From Aquipluma nitroreducens (lineage in GTDB: Bacteria > Bacteroidota > Bacteroidia > Bacteroidales > Prolixibacteraceae), in the NCBI RefSeq assembly GCF_009689585.1, contig NZ_AP018694.1, positions 4,331,501 through 4,395,500 on the forward strand: a DNA stretch of 64,000 bases. Direction: 5' to 3'. A program made the position numbers and the translations under genes. Of the stretch, positions 25,101 to 33,600 are shown piece by piece (the first letter of the stretch is position 1; each line of letters begins with the position of its first letter). The notes under the pieces are model-generated. The model was not told where the DNA came from and ran no database searches. It worked only from the letters and a program-made list of their open reading frames with translations.

Positions 25101-25566
25101 TGAGGTGCCGGAAACTTTGCATATGTTGCTCAAACAGCGCTTTCGCTGGACATTTGGAATTATGCAGTCGTTCTGGAAACATCGGGGCAATCTTTTTGTG
25201 CGCCGGAATCCTAACCTGGGGTGGATTGTTCTGCCCAATATGTTGATATTCCAGCTCATCTTGCCGCTTTTATCACCTTTAGTTGACATCACCCTGTTGA
25301 TTTCGATTTTTATGCCAAAAGGTGGGATAATCGTGTTGCTTTATTTTGCTTACTATGCATTGGATTTAGGCATTTCAATTCTTGCTTTTCGGTTCGATGG
25401 CGAAAAGTTTACCCTGCGTGTAGCTGGTAATCTGTTTTTGCAGCGAATCATTTACCGTCAGCTTTTATGGTATGTTTTGGTGAAAGGTTATGTTCGGGCA
25501 CTGAAAGGTGAACTTGCAGCATGGGGTTTTCTGAAACGGACAGGAAGTGTGGAAATGGCACAATAG
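22198..25566 (+). CDS. GH18-like / polysaccharide deacetylase / GT2 synthase fusion
   Basis: A 1122-aa membrane protein combining three polysaccharide modules. Seen: transmembrane helix (about 24-43); GH18-like domain (about 110-410) with active-site block NGVNIDFEE (D220, E222); NodB-type deacetylase (about 490-680) with TFDDGPD (497-503), HEIGNHTFLHP (545-555), RPPY (588-591) and LHDAG (651-655); helix (about 720-740); processive family-2 glycosyltransferase (about 765-1000) with VDDGS (800-804), DAD (852-854), AEDCDL (942-947) and QRFRW (980-984); then about three C-terminal helices. This is the equivalent of PgaB-like and PgaC-like functions in one chain, suggesting synthesis, de-N-acetylation and trimming of a beta-linked amino-sugar polymer. 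All key catalytic residues appear intact. The hydrolase and deacetylase parts should face the periplasm and the GT2 part the cytoplasm. Confidence 0.9.
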   Translation: METSSKPVFYSTNSSRWKRFLWGVKILTVLILIGVVCLSFSLLHKQVFKLPSLHEHLMLSQNENLKYNSADLQVAESEHFKKLALEARTRKEHNFYKKDKVIPGEVRKYMPVRAGFYVNWDIQSKYSLDQNASKMNMILPEWLFIQDTADVVSTDIDLSALEIMRRNHLAIVPMLSNYFKNVWNGKNVHRIITSPERRAKLIKSLIDVLDKYKFNGVNIDFEELTDEKTDEYLVTFMKELHHELSSRGYLVTQDIAPFNEDYNVTELAKYTDFLFLMGYDQHNSTSEAGPVAAQTWLEAGLGDLCKKVPSDKVVLCLAAFGYDWQDGFQGEDVTYQEAISTALESEGKVKYDNNTYNLDYTYYDDNDKVHHVYFADAATAFNGMRTAANFETSGVAIWRLGSEDPRLWKFYSEDLSAATLTNKSFDVNLLQDEQSSYSVDYVGAGEVLNILSVPHPGKFNIEYNKADNLVAEEEYISLPSGYVINKAGEKKKQIVLTFDDGPDERYTPRILDILSEYKVPAAFFVTGINAEQNLPLVKRLYREGHEIGNHTFLHPNLTLASDDRLKLELRSTGYIIESITGHATTLFRPPYDTDAEPTNPIQIRPIYTAKQEGYLTIGSSIDPRDWEEGVSADTIVARAERQSGLGNIILLHDAGGEREQTVAALPRIIEYYKMHGYQFVSLASLMDKKRDDIMPQAVGSFNKYLQTADATVFKTGYYFNRVVSAIFFLAMILSLLKLKSIAILAIRQRRKSKKLGANPIVSGNRKVSVIVPGYNEEITAPKTVENLLLSNYPDIEIVFVDDGSKDNTFGNIQSLYGDHPKVKALTKPNGGKASALNYGIGFATGDILVCIDADTVLNPDAISRMVAGFDDPKVAAMAGNVKVGNRKNLLTRWQSIEYITSQNFDRRGYDVVNAIMVVPGAIGAFRRDAVMKVGMFTTDTLAEDCDLTLRLLSAGYKVRTCNEALAFTEVPETLHMLLKQRFRWTFGIMQSFWKHRGNLFVRRNPNLGWIVLPNMLIFQLILPLLSPLVDITLLISIFMPKGGIIVLLYFAYYALDLGISILAFRFDGEKFTLRVAGNLFLQRIIYRQLLWYVLVKGYVRALKGELAAWGFLKRTGSVEMAQ

Positions 25567-25621
25567 GTAAGTATTCTTTAATTTTATAACTTTGAGACAA
25601 AGCCTAAAACAGTTATTCAGT

Positions 25622-26719
25622 ATGAAGTTTTTCCAAATTCTCATTTTTTGTAGTTTTTTCGTTCTTGAAACATCAGCGCAACCCTGGACTATTTTTCGTG
25701 GCAATCAACAGCTTACAGGTGCCACTTCTGCCAGCATTCCGGAAAAGCCAAAATTACTTACTTCATATCAAACCGGTGATGATATAAAAGCCACACCAGT
25801 AGTGGATGGGCAAACCATATTTTGCGGATCGACCGATGGAACGATGTATGCGATTGGTTTCGACGGAAAGCTGAAATGGAAATTCGCTTCCGGAAATTCA
25901 ATCGAGGCTCCAGCATTGGTCATGGATGGATCGGTGTTGTTTGGTCAGCTCGATGGATTGTTTTACCGCTTGGATGAAAAAACTGGCAAGGAAATCTGGA
26001 AATACAAAACCGATAACCAGATTATGGGTTCGGCCAACTGGCTGAAAGTTGCCGGGAAAGTGCGTTTGTTTGTGGGCAGTTACGATTATAACCTGCATTG
26101 CTTCGGTTTCGACAAGGGCGACAGCATCTGGCGCTACGAATCGGATAATTACATCAACGGAGCTCCTGCTTTGTATGGAAAATATGCGGTTTTCGGCGGT
26201 TGCGATGGTTTTTTGCATCTTGTAAATGTCGAGACAGGAAAGGTGTTTAAAAAGATTCATTTAGAGACTTACATCGCTTCGTCGCCTGTAATTGAAGGTA
26301 AGTTTGCCTATGTGGGCGATTACGAAGGAAAATTCTTCGGCATCGATCTGGAGGCAGGTAAAATCGCATGGATCTATCACGAAAAAGATAAAAACCTGCC
26401 GTTTATTGCGTCACCGGCTTTAAGTGGAAATTTCATTGTAATTGGTAATCAGGATAAATTTATTTACTGTTTTGATAAATCGAATGGGAAAGTCGTTTGG
26501 AAGGTTAAAACCAGCAATCGGGTTGAGTCGTCATCAGTGATTGCTTCAGGAAAAGTAATTACCGGAACCATGGACGGAATGTTGTACATCCATGATCTAA
26601 AAACTGGTGCTGAACTTTGGAAATACGAATTGGGTAGCCCAATTGTTGGCAGTCCGGCAGTAATTTCAGGAAAGATTGTGGTTGGAGCAGGCGACGGGAG
26701 AATCTATATCTTTGGATAA
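25622..26719 (+). CDS. Exported PQQ-like beta-propeller protein, sixth copy
   Basis: A 365-aa secreted propeller with a signal peptide (MKFFQILIFCSFFVLETSA). The open frame runs upstream to a TTG at 25592, but the ATG at 25622 begins the signal peptide and is chosen. Seen: WTIFRGNQQLTG entry motif and about seven regular blades of the form DGxxLW or TGKEIWKYK with GSxDGxxY turns, including CGSTDGTMYAIG, FGGCDGFLHLVN and GAGDGRIYIFG. The very regular repeats resemble BamB-like or COG1520 proteins. It lies 55 bp after the polysaccharide synthase gene and before a glycosyltransferase, so it may belong to the cell-envelope polysaccharide group rather than to the redox locus, although the FRG motif links it to the latter's propellers. 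Confidence 0.82.
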   Translation: MKFFQILIFCSFFVLETSAQPWTIFRGNQQLTGATSASIPEKPKLLTSYQTGDDIKATPVVDGQTIFCGSTDGTMYAIGFDGKLKWKFASGNSIEAPALVMDGSVLFGQLDGLFYRLDEKTGKEIWKYKTDNQIMGSANWLKVAGKVRLFVGSYDYNLHCFGFDKGDSIWRYESDNYINGAPALYGKYAVFGGCDGFLHLVNVETGKVFKKIHLETYIASSPVIEGKFAYVGDYEGKFFGIDLEAGKIAWIYHEKDKNLPFIASPALSGNFIVIGNQDKFIYCFDKSNGKVVWKVKTSNRVESSSVIASGKVITGTMDGMLYIHDLKTGAELWKYELGSPIVGSPAVISGKIVVGAGDGRIYIFG

Positions 26720-26720
26720 A

Positions 26721-26852
26721 GAGGCCCCACCCAAACTCTCCCCGAAGGGGAGGACTTAAAAAATGCAGCTTTGAAACGTATCTCAAATATATTAGTGAAT
26801 AGCATGGAACAAAGCATTTTTACTCTTCCCCTTCGGGGGAGTTGGAGGGGCT
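26721..26852 (+). repeat. Inverted pair of CCCCGAAGGGG hairpins
   Basis: Copy a (26721-26757) contains TCCCCGAAGGGGA; copy b (26823-26852) contains TCCCCTTCGGGGGA and is its approximate reverse complement. They bracket 65 bp without a gene. The 3' end of copy b (GGAGGGGCTATT) falls at the Shine-Dalgarno position of the next gene, which is unusual in this genome with its mostly weak ribosome-binding sites. Confidence 0.6.
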
Positions 26853-26855
26853 ATT

Positions 26856-28148
26856 ATGAAAATCGCACATATCATTCCGGGTTCAGGCGGTAGTTTCTAC
26901 TGCGGAAATTGCATGCGCGACAGCAAATACATTCGTGCGCTGAGAGATTTGGGGCATCAGGTCATCAAAGTGCCGCTGTACCTACCCATTTTCGATGATG
27001 CCCACGATTTGGACGAGGTGCCTGTTTTTTACGGGGCAGTGAACCTTTACCTGAAACAACAATTCCCTATTTTAAGGCACATGCCTGCGTTTGTCGAGCA
27101 TGCGCTTGACTCGAAAAGTGTATTGGAAATGGCGGCCCGAAAGGCTGGTTCGACCCGCGCGAAAGGGTTGGAAGGAATGACCATTTCGATGTTGCTGGGC
27201 GAGGATGGCGGCCAAAAAGAAGAACTGGAACGGTTGGTCGACTGGTTGGCTGATGAGGCCAAACCCGATGTGGTTCACCTCTCGAACGCACTGCTGTTGG
27301 GACTAGCGCACCGAATCAAACAGCGAATGAATGTGTCAATGGTTTGCTCGCTTCAGGACGAAGATGTTTGGGTAGATGCTATGGACGATCATTTCCGTAA
27401 AGAGGTTTGGGATTTGATGAGCGAACGCGGTAAAGATGTGGATGTGTTTATACCTGTCAGCAATTATTTTGCTTCGGAAATCCATCAGCGCATGACAATT
27501 CCTGAAAAGAAAATGCAAACTGTTCATTTGGGTGTCGATACGGCTGATTATTCGCCTAAACCCATTACGAAGAAAGAACCAGTAATTGGCTACCTTTCGC
27601 GTATGTGTGACGAAAACGGTTTGGCGGTTCTTGTTGATGCCTTTATTTTGCTCCGGGAAAATCCTGAATATTCGACGGTTCAGCTTAAAATTACCGGCGG
27701 AAAGACTGGTGATGATCTGCAATTTATTAAAGACCAAAAACGTAAACTAGCGAAAGCCAAACTCGAAGCCGATGTATTTTGGGTTGATGAATTTGAAGGT
27801 GAAGAACGCCAGAAATTCTTCGATTCGGTTCGCCTGATTTCGGTTCCGGTGCTGAATGGCGAAGCTTTCGGTTTGTATATGCTCGAAGCGATGGCCTCCG
27901 GAATTCCAATGGTGCAGCCTGCTTTGGGCGCATTTCCTGAAGTGATTGAACTTAGCGGTGGCGGAGTTATTTATGGCGAAAATAAACCTGAATTACTGGC
28001 CAAAGCGCTCGGCAAACTTATTTTCAACGATGCCCATCTTCAGGAATTAAGCGCTGCTGGAATTGCCGGTGTAAAAGCCCATTTCGATATTCATGCACAA
28101 GCCAAAAAAATGGTGGTGGTTTATGAAAGCGCAGTAAAGTCATCCTAA
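26856..28148 (+). CDS. GT-B glycosyltransferase (GT4-like)
   Basis: A 430-aa cytoplasmic glycosyltransferase of the GT-B fold. Seen: N-terminal MKIAHIIPGSGGSFYCGNCMRD (shown in two blocks: MKIAHIIPGSGG and SFYCGNCMRD), a linker IPVSNYFASEI, the donor-domain start YLSRMCDENGL, and the nucleotide-sugar block GEAFGLYMLEAMASGIPMV (split before PALGAFPEVIE), with the conserved E-x7-E pattern. Sugar donor and acceptor cannot be deduced. The start codon has a strong GGAGG site provided by the upstream repeat. The context next to a GH18/NodB/GT2 synthase suggests envelope or extracellular polysaccharide assembly. Confidence 0.85.
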   Translation: MKIAHIIPGSGGSFYCGNCMRDSKYIRALRDLGHQVIKVPLYLPIFDDAHDLDEVPVFYGAVNLYLKQQFPILRHMPAFVEHALDSKSVLEMAARKAGSTRAKGLEGMTISMLLGEDGGQKEELERLVDWLADEAKPDVVHLSNALLLGLAHRIKQRMNVSMVCSLQDEDVWVDAMDDHFRKEVWDLMSERGKDVDVFIPVSNYFASEIHQRMTIPEKKMQTVHLGVDTADYSPKPITKKEPVIGYLSRMCDENGLAVLVDAFILLRENPEYSTVQLKITGGKTGDDLQFIKDQKRKLAKAKLEADVFWVDEFEGEERQKFFDSVRLISVPVLNGEAFGLYMLEAMASGIPMVQPALGAFPEVIELSGGGVIYGENKPELLAKALGKLIFNDAHLQELSAAGIAGVKAHFDIHAQAKKMVVVYESAVKSS

Positions 28149-28151
28149 ACT

Positions 28152-28223
28152 TGTTTCAGGATCCCAGGGAATTCAACAGACCCCGAAATACCTGCCAGCC
28201 GGCAGGCTGGAATTCGGGGTGAC
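28152..28223 (+). repeat. Nested palindromic repeat / possible terminator
   Basis: Outer arms GACCCCGAA (from 28178) and TTCGGGGTGAC (to 28223) enclose a second palindrome CCTGCCAGCCGGCAGG (28190-28205). To the left lies AAACTTGTTTCAGGATCC, a piece I associate with a dispersed Bacteroidota repeat. A strong hairpin directly after the glycosyltransferase gene; followed by ATTTTA only, so terminator function is uncertain. Confidence 0.55.
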
Positions 28224-28246
28224 AATTTTACTTATATTGTAATGGT

Positions 28247-28278
28247 ATCCTTTGCCGTCTGCTTTAGCTGACGGACAT
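28247..28278 (+). repeat. TTTA-loop palindromic repeat, copy 4
   Basis: Identical over 32 bp to copy 2 (14521-14552): CCGTCTGC-TTTA-GCTGACGG core. It ends 14 bp before the ATG of the ABC ATPase gene. Confidence 0.75.
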
Positions 28279-28292
28279 TAAAAAAATAAACT

Positions 28293-28964
28293 ATGCTTTT
28301 GAAACTTGAAAAAATAACGAAATCCTACTCCAAAGATCGAACAATACTTGATCAGCTTGATCTGGAAATTAAAGCCGGAGAACGTATTGCCATTGTTGGT
28401 CCATCGGGCTCTGGCAAAACTACATTGCTGAATCTGATCGGAACTTTGGATCGTCCGGATTCGGGCAAAATGTTCTTCGAAAGTCAGGATCTATCGGCAT
28501 TTTCTGATCAGCAACTGGCCGCATTCCGTAACGAGAAAATTGGTTTTGTGTTCCAGATGCACCACCTGTTGCCGCAACTCACTTTGCACGAAAATATTCT
28601 TTTACCAACTTTGACCGACAAAAAACTTCAGGGAAAAGAAACGTTGGAACGTGCTCAAAAACTGATTGCCCGAATGGGACTGGCTGAAGTTACCCACCAA
28701 AAGCCTTCAGAACTTTCGGGTGGCGAATGTCAGCGAACCGCGGTTGCCCGGGCGTTGATTAACCGTCCCGGATTGATTTTGGCCGACGAGCCAACCGGTG
28801 CACTCGATCAGAAATCGGCTTTCAACCTGACCGATTTGTTGGTTGAATTGAATCAGGAAGAAGGAGTGACGTTAATTGTTGTGACCCATTCGATGGAAGT
28901 GGCCAGAAAAATGGATCGGATCTATCGGCTGGAAATTGGAAAACTTCAGGAATCGAAACCATGA
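28293..28964 (+). CDS. ABC transporter ATP-binding protein (LolD/MacB type)
   Basis: A 223-aa nucleotide-binding subunit. Seen: Walker A GPSGSGKTTLL, Q-loop FVFQMHHLLPQLT, signature LSGGECQRTAVARAL, Walker B LILADEPTGALD and the H-loop VVTHS. The HHLLPQLT and GALD details place it with LolD/MacB/FtsE-type ATPases that work with FtsX-fold permeases. The matching permease is the FtsX-type protein at 30604, but RhuM and DUF1697 genes lie between. Its stop overlaps the start of the RhuM gene by 4 bp. Role: mechanotransmission-type export or lipoprotein release is inferred from the family. Confidence 0.9.
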   Translation: MLLKLEKITKSYSKDRTILDQLDLEIKAGERIAIVGPSGSGKTTLLNLIGTLDRPDSGKMFFESQDLSAFSDQQLAAFRNEKIGFVFQMHHLLPQLTLHENILLPTLTDKKLQGKETLERAQKLIARMGLAEVTHQKPSELSGGECQRTAVARALINRPGLILADEPTGALDQKSAFNLTDLLVELNQEEGVTLIVVTHSMEVARKMDRIYRLEIGKLQESKP

Positions 28965-29956
28965 TGAACTCTGAAATCATATTATATACCACGCCCCAGG
29001 GAGATGTGAGGCTGGAGGTGATTGTTCAGGATGAAACGGTTTGGCTTACTCAAAAAGCTATGGGCGAGTTGTTTGGTGTCGCCAAATCGACAATTAGCGA
29101 ACACTTGTCAAATATTTTTCTTAGCCAGGAATTAGTCGAGCATTCAGTTGTTCGGAAAATCCGAACAACTGCGGCTGACGGTAAAAATTACAATACACAA
29201 TTTTATAGTCTTGATGCGATTATTTCGGTCGGTTACAGAGTCAATTCGCAACAGGCCACCCAGTTCCGTATATGGGCAACCAAAACCCTGAAGGAATTTA
29301 TTATCAAAGGTTTTGTTCTTGACGATGAACGCCTTAAGCAAGGTAAAAAACTTTTTGGCAAGGATTATTTCGACGAATTGCTGGAGCGGATTCGGGAAAT
29401 CCGGGTGAGCGAACGCAGGTTCTATCAAAAGATTACCGACATTTATTCGGAATGCAGCATTGATTATGACCCCAAAGCTGAAATCACGGTGACATTTTAC
29501 AAAACTGTGCAAAATAAACTTCATTGGGCGATCACCGGACAAACGGCAGCCGAAATAATTTCAAAAAGAGCTGATGCAGGACTTTCAAATATGGGTTTGA
29601 CGACCTGGAAAAACTCACCCCAAGGGAAAATTTTAAAATCGGACATTTCAGTTGCTAAAAATTATCTGAATGAACAGGAAATAGCGGAGTTAAACCGGAT
29701 TGTTACCATGTATCTGGATTATGCAGAAAATCAGGCTGCCAGACAGATTTCAATGAAGATGAAAGATTGGGTCGATAGATTGGATGCATTTCTGCAATTC
29801 AACGATTATTCGGTACTTAAGAATGCCGGGACGGTCTCGGCAGAGATTGCCAGAAAATTGGCAAATGACCAGTATGAGAAGTTCAGAGTAAGGCAGGACT
29901 CGGAATATGAATCGGATTTTGATCGGGAAATTAAGCGGATAAAAGGAGAGAAGTAA
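28961..29956 (+). CDS. RhuM-family protein
   Basis: A 331-aa RhuM-like protein, a family first named from a Salmonella pathogenicity island and frequent in mobile and accessory regions; biochemical role unsettled. Seen: EIILYTTPQGDVRLEV, then VWLTQKAMGELFGVAKSTI (helix-turn-helix-like, with SEHLSNIF), FYSLDAIISVGYRVNSQQA, and FRIWATKTLKEFIIKGF, all diagnostic. A C-terminal helical domain (about 170-331) with AEITVTFYKTVQNKLHWA follows. Normal length, no disruption. The ATG overlaps the stop of the ABC ATPase by 4 bp (ATGA), and a DUF1697 gene starts 2 bp after its stop, so it is translationally embedded in the transporter operon although it has no evident link to it. Confidence 0.87.
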   Translation: MMNSEIILYTTPQGDVRLEVIVQDETVWLTQKAMGELFGVAKSTISEHLSNIFLSQELVEHSVVRKIRTTAADGKNYNTQFYSLDAIISVGYRVNSQQATQFRIWATKTLKEFIIKGFVLDDERLKQGKKLFGKDYFDELLERIREIRVSERRFYQKITDIYSECSIDYDPKAEITVTFYKTVQNKLHWAITGQTAAEIISKRADAGLSNMGLTTWKNSPQGKILKSDISVAKNYLNEQEIAELNRIVTMYLDYAENQAARQISMKMKDWVDRLDAFLQFNDYSVLKNAGTVSAEIARKLANDQYEKFRVRQDSEYESDFDREIKRIKGEK

Positions 29957-29958
29957 GT

Positions 29959-30507
29959 ATGTCTCGATATGTCGTCCTGCTGCGTGGAATCAATGTTGGG
30001 ATAGGCCGGAAAGTTCCAATGGCCGACCTGAAAAAACTGTGCGAAAGTTTGGGCTTGAAAAATGTTCAGACATACATTCAAAGCGGCAACCTGATTTTTG
30101 AATTGGAACAACCGGAACCGATTTCTGTGTTGGAAGCCCGCTTGCAAAAGGCTTTTTCGGAGGCATTTGGTTTCGGGATTCCGGTGCTGATTCGCACGGC
30201 AGCAGAATGGGCTGATTCGATTGCCAAAAATCCGTTTCTGAACGAAGAACACCTAGACATCGACCGTTTGCATTTGACTTGTCTGAAAGAATTGCCGTCG
30301 CCTGACTTGCTGGAGAAGATCAAAACCTTTCAGTATTTGCCCGATCGGTTTGAAATAGTTGGTCGCGATGTGTTTATCTTTTGTGCTGCCGGATATGGAA
30401 CTTCGAAGCTGGTCAACTCCTTTTTCGAGTCAAAGCTGAAAACGCAGGCCACCACCCGAAACTGGAAAACGGTAATGCAACTGAATGAAATGATAATGAA
30501 TAAATGA
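29959..30507 (+). CDS. DUF1697 protein
   Basis: A 182-aa cytoplasmic protein of the DUF1697 family. Seen: the conserved start YVVLLRGINVG, KVPMADLKKLCESLGLKNVQTYIQSGN (in the family consensus as M-x-L-R-x-L-x-x-x-G-x-x-x-V-x-T-Y-I-Q-S-G-N), and the late block ATTRNWKTVMQL. Function is unknown in general. It starts 2 bp after the RhuM gene and is followed by a 96-bp hairpin-bearing gap before the permease gene. Together with RhuM it separates the ATPase and permease genes of what should be one transporter. Confidence 0.88.
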   Translation: MSRYVVLLRGINVGIGRKVPMADLKKLCESLGLKNVQTYIQSGNLIFELEQPEPISVLEARLQKAFSEAFGFGIPVLIRTAAEWADSIAKNPFLNEEHLDIDRLHLTCLKELPSPDLLEKIKTFQYLPDRFEIVGRDVFIFCAAGYGTSKLVNSFFESKLKTQATTRNWKTVMQLNEMIMNK

Positions 30508-30600
30508 ACACAAAGACCACGAAGTATGATCACGAAGAACTCAAAGAAATATTTTGTGTCCTTTGTGAAAACTTAGTGTTCTTCGTGATTAAATACAAAA
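30508..30600 (+). repeat. Intergenic inverted repeat (ATCACGAAGAAC)
   Basis: Arms ATCACGAAGAAC (30529-30540) and GTTCTTCGTGAT (30578-30589), a perfect 12-bp stem, with smaller ACACAAAG/CTTTGTG arms that also pair. This fills the gap between the DUF1697 and permease genes. It resembles dispersed ACAAAG...CACGAAG repeats of Bacteroidota. Confidence 0.55.
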
Positions 30601-30603
30601 ACT

Positions 30604-33600
30604 ATGTCGCTAACCAAATACATACTCCGAACTATTCGCCACTACCTGAAACTGAATTTTACAATCGTTTTGGGAATAGCCCTAAGTACTGCCATTCTGG
30701 TGGGTGCACTCATTATCGGTGATTCGGTGCGCTACAGTTTGCAGCAAATTACCGAGCAACGGTTGGGCAAAACTTCGCAGGTAATTACCGCCAGCGAACG
30801 CCTATTCAGGCAGCAACTGGCCACTGAATTAGCCGAGAAAAGCAACACCGAAACTGCGGCTTTGCTTCGCGCCAATGGGTTTGGAGTGATCGATGGTGGT
30901 GAACTTCGGATTAATCAGTTGGCCGTTTGGGGCGTTGACGCGACGATTGGAAATTTCGCCAATTATCCTGACGCATTTCAACTGCAAAACAATGAGGTGG
31001 CGATTAACGAAAACCTGGCTTCTTTATCGGGGCTAAAGGTTGGCGATGAATTTTTACTTCGGGTTGATAAACTGAATACCTTTCCGGCCAATACCCCTTT
31101 TGTTTCTGAAAAAGAGGCGACTGTTTCGTTTCGGGTGAAAGTTGCCCGAATTCTGAGCACGGATGAATTGGGAAATTTTAATCTACGAAACATACAATCC
31201 GCTCCACGCAATGTTTTCCTGAATTTGGAATGGCTCAACCAACAAATGGGACTTCAGCAAAAAGCCAATGTATTGTTGGTTGCCGAAGGTGTTTCAGGAA
31301 CAGAACTGGTTCAGAATCTACAAAGAAGCTGGAAATTGGATGACGTAAACCTGAAAATCAGGGAGAATCAGGAGTTGAATTATACTGAACTGATTTCGGA
31401 TCGGGTGTTTGTTGAACCGGTTGTGGAACAATTTAGCCTGAAATCGGTAGCTGGCGCGAAGCCCGTGTTCAGTTATTTTGTGAACGACTTTACGTTGGGC
31501 GACAAGCAAACACCGTATTCGTTTGTCACAAGCGATTCAAATCTCTCCGGAAATCAAATCGACATCAGCGAGTGGTTGGCCGAAGATTTAAAGGCAAAAG
31601 TGGGCGACAAAGTGAAGGTTTCGTATTTCGAAGTGGGGCCGTTGCGCCGTTTGGTTCAGAAAGACACTACGTTTATCGTTCATTCCATTTTCAGGATAGA
31701 AGGAGAGAAGGCCGATCCGCAACTGGCGCCGGTGATTCCCGGACTTTCGGATGCTGGTAATTGCCGCGACTGGAAAACCGGTGTGCCAGTGGATTTGAAG
31801 AAAATACGCACTAAAGACGAAGATTACTGGAAAGCATACAAAGGAACTCCGAAAGCGTTTGTTTCGCTAGAAACGGCGCAAAAACTATGGGGAAACCGCT
31901 TCGGACGATCGACCGCGATTCGTGTTGATGGATTGAAAAAAGCTGAACTTGAAAACCAGTTGCTGACCGGACTTTTGCCTGCTCAATTGGGTTTCGAGGT
32001 AAAAGATGTAAAAACCGACGGACTTGCGGCTGCCAGTGGCGGAACCGACTTTGGCGGCCTGTTTATTGGGTTGAGCTTTTTTGTGCTGTTTGCCTCGGTT
32101 TTATTGGCTTTCCTGTTGTTCAAACTGTATCTCGGATTCCGCAAAACCGAAATCGGAACATTAACCGCGCTTGGTTTTTCGTTTCCGGCCATCCGCAAAC
32201 TGTTTGTGGCCGAAGCTTCGGTATTTGTACTGGTCGGCATTTTGCTCGGAATACCGTTTGGTATCTACTATAACCACTTGATTTTAAAAGCCATTAATAC
32301 CATTTGGGTCGATATTGTGCGTACATCGATTGTCGATATATACATTCGTCCGGTTTCGCTGATGATGGGAAGCCTGATTATTGCAGCAATGTCTTTCATT
32401 GCCATTTGGCTGATGTTGAGTCGTTTTCTGAAAAACGAAGCAATTGCCTTGCAGCGAAAATCGGTTGCCGGAAAAGTGAAAAGTGGAAACCGATCACTTT
32501 GGATTGGATTGGGTCTGATTTCACTTTCAATCATTATCCTGTTTTCAATGGGTTTCCGGAGTGGCGAAATTAATCCTGAAATGTTCTTTATCAGCGGGTT
32601 TGGTTTGTTGCCGGGGCTGATCCTGATTTTCGACTTTTGGATGCGCCGGTTGGCAGTTCAGGAAAAGGCCATGGATTTTTCGCTGAAAGCCTTTCTGCTG
32701 AAACGTATTGCAGGGGAACGCCGCCGAAATGTGATGATCGTGAGTTTCCTTTCGGTGGGTGTGTTTATGGTGGTGTCTACCGGACTAAACCGAAAAGATT
32801 TAACTTCTCATGCTGAATTGCCATCGTCGGGAACTGGCGGATACGACTATTTTGTGGAAACAACCATGCCTGTGCTGTTTGACGCCAGCAGCAAGCAAGG
32901 CAGGGAAGACCTGAATATTCCGGCTAGTGCAGAGCTGGTGCAGTTTCAGTCGCAACAGGGCGACGATGCCAGTTGCCTGAACCTGAACAAAATTTCGCGG
33001 CCTCGTTTGATTGCCTGTAATCCGGAGGCTTTCGATCGGCGCGGTGCTTTTACTTTTGCCACACGAACCGACGATCTGGATGCACAACATCCGTGGCTGA
33101 CGCTGAATAAAACCCTTGCCGACGATGTGATTCCGGCAATTGCCGACCAAACCGTGATTCAGTGGGGACTGATGAAAAGCATTGGCGATACCATCCTGTA
33201 TAAAACTGAGGATGGCAAGAATTTAAAGCTGAAACTGGTGGGCGGACTGGCTAATTCTGTTTTTCAGGGCAACGTGATTATTGCCGAAGATCATTTTAAC
33301 CGGGCATTCCCCTCGGTGAGTGGTTCAAACATTTTCCTGATTGATGCGCCAGACACCACTTCGGTTGCAAGCGATTTACAAACCGGAATGCGTAATTACG
33401 GCCCGGAAATCAGCAAAACGACAGATCGGTTATTGAATTTTTATACCATCGAAAATACTTACCTGAATATTTTCCTGATGCTGGGTGCATTGGGACTTTT
33501 AATCGGCACACTCGGTCTTGGAATCCTAATTTTCCGGATCACCTTTGAGCAAATTTCCGAATACGCCTTGTTGCTTTCGCTGGGTTTTTCCAAATCGATC

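Noticed and set aside
5465-26719. True PQQ-dependent alcohol or sugar dehydrogenases
   Set aside because: Only the propeller fold and Trp-docking repeats are visible; no clear Ca/PQQ catalytic Asp-Glu set and no pqq genes in the window.
30504-30722. 72-aa open frame overlapping the DUF1697 end and the permease start
   Set aside because: Made of the intergenic hairpin and the permease in another frame; no family features.
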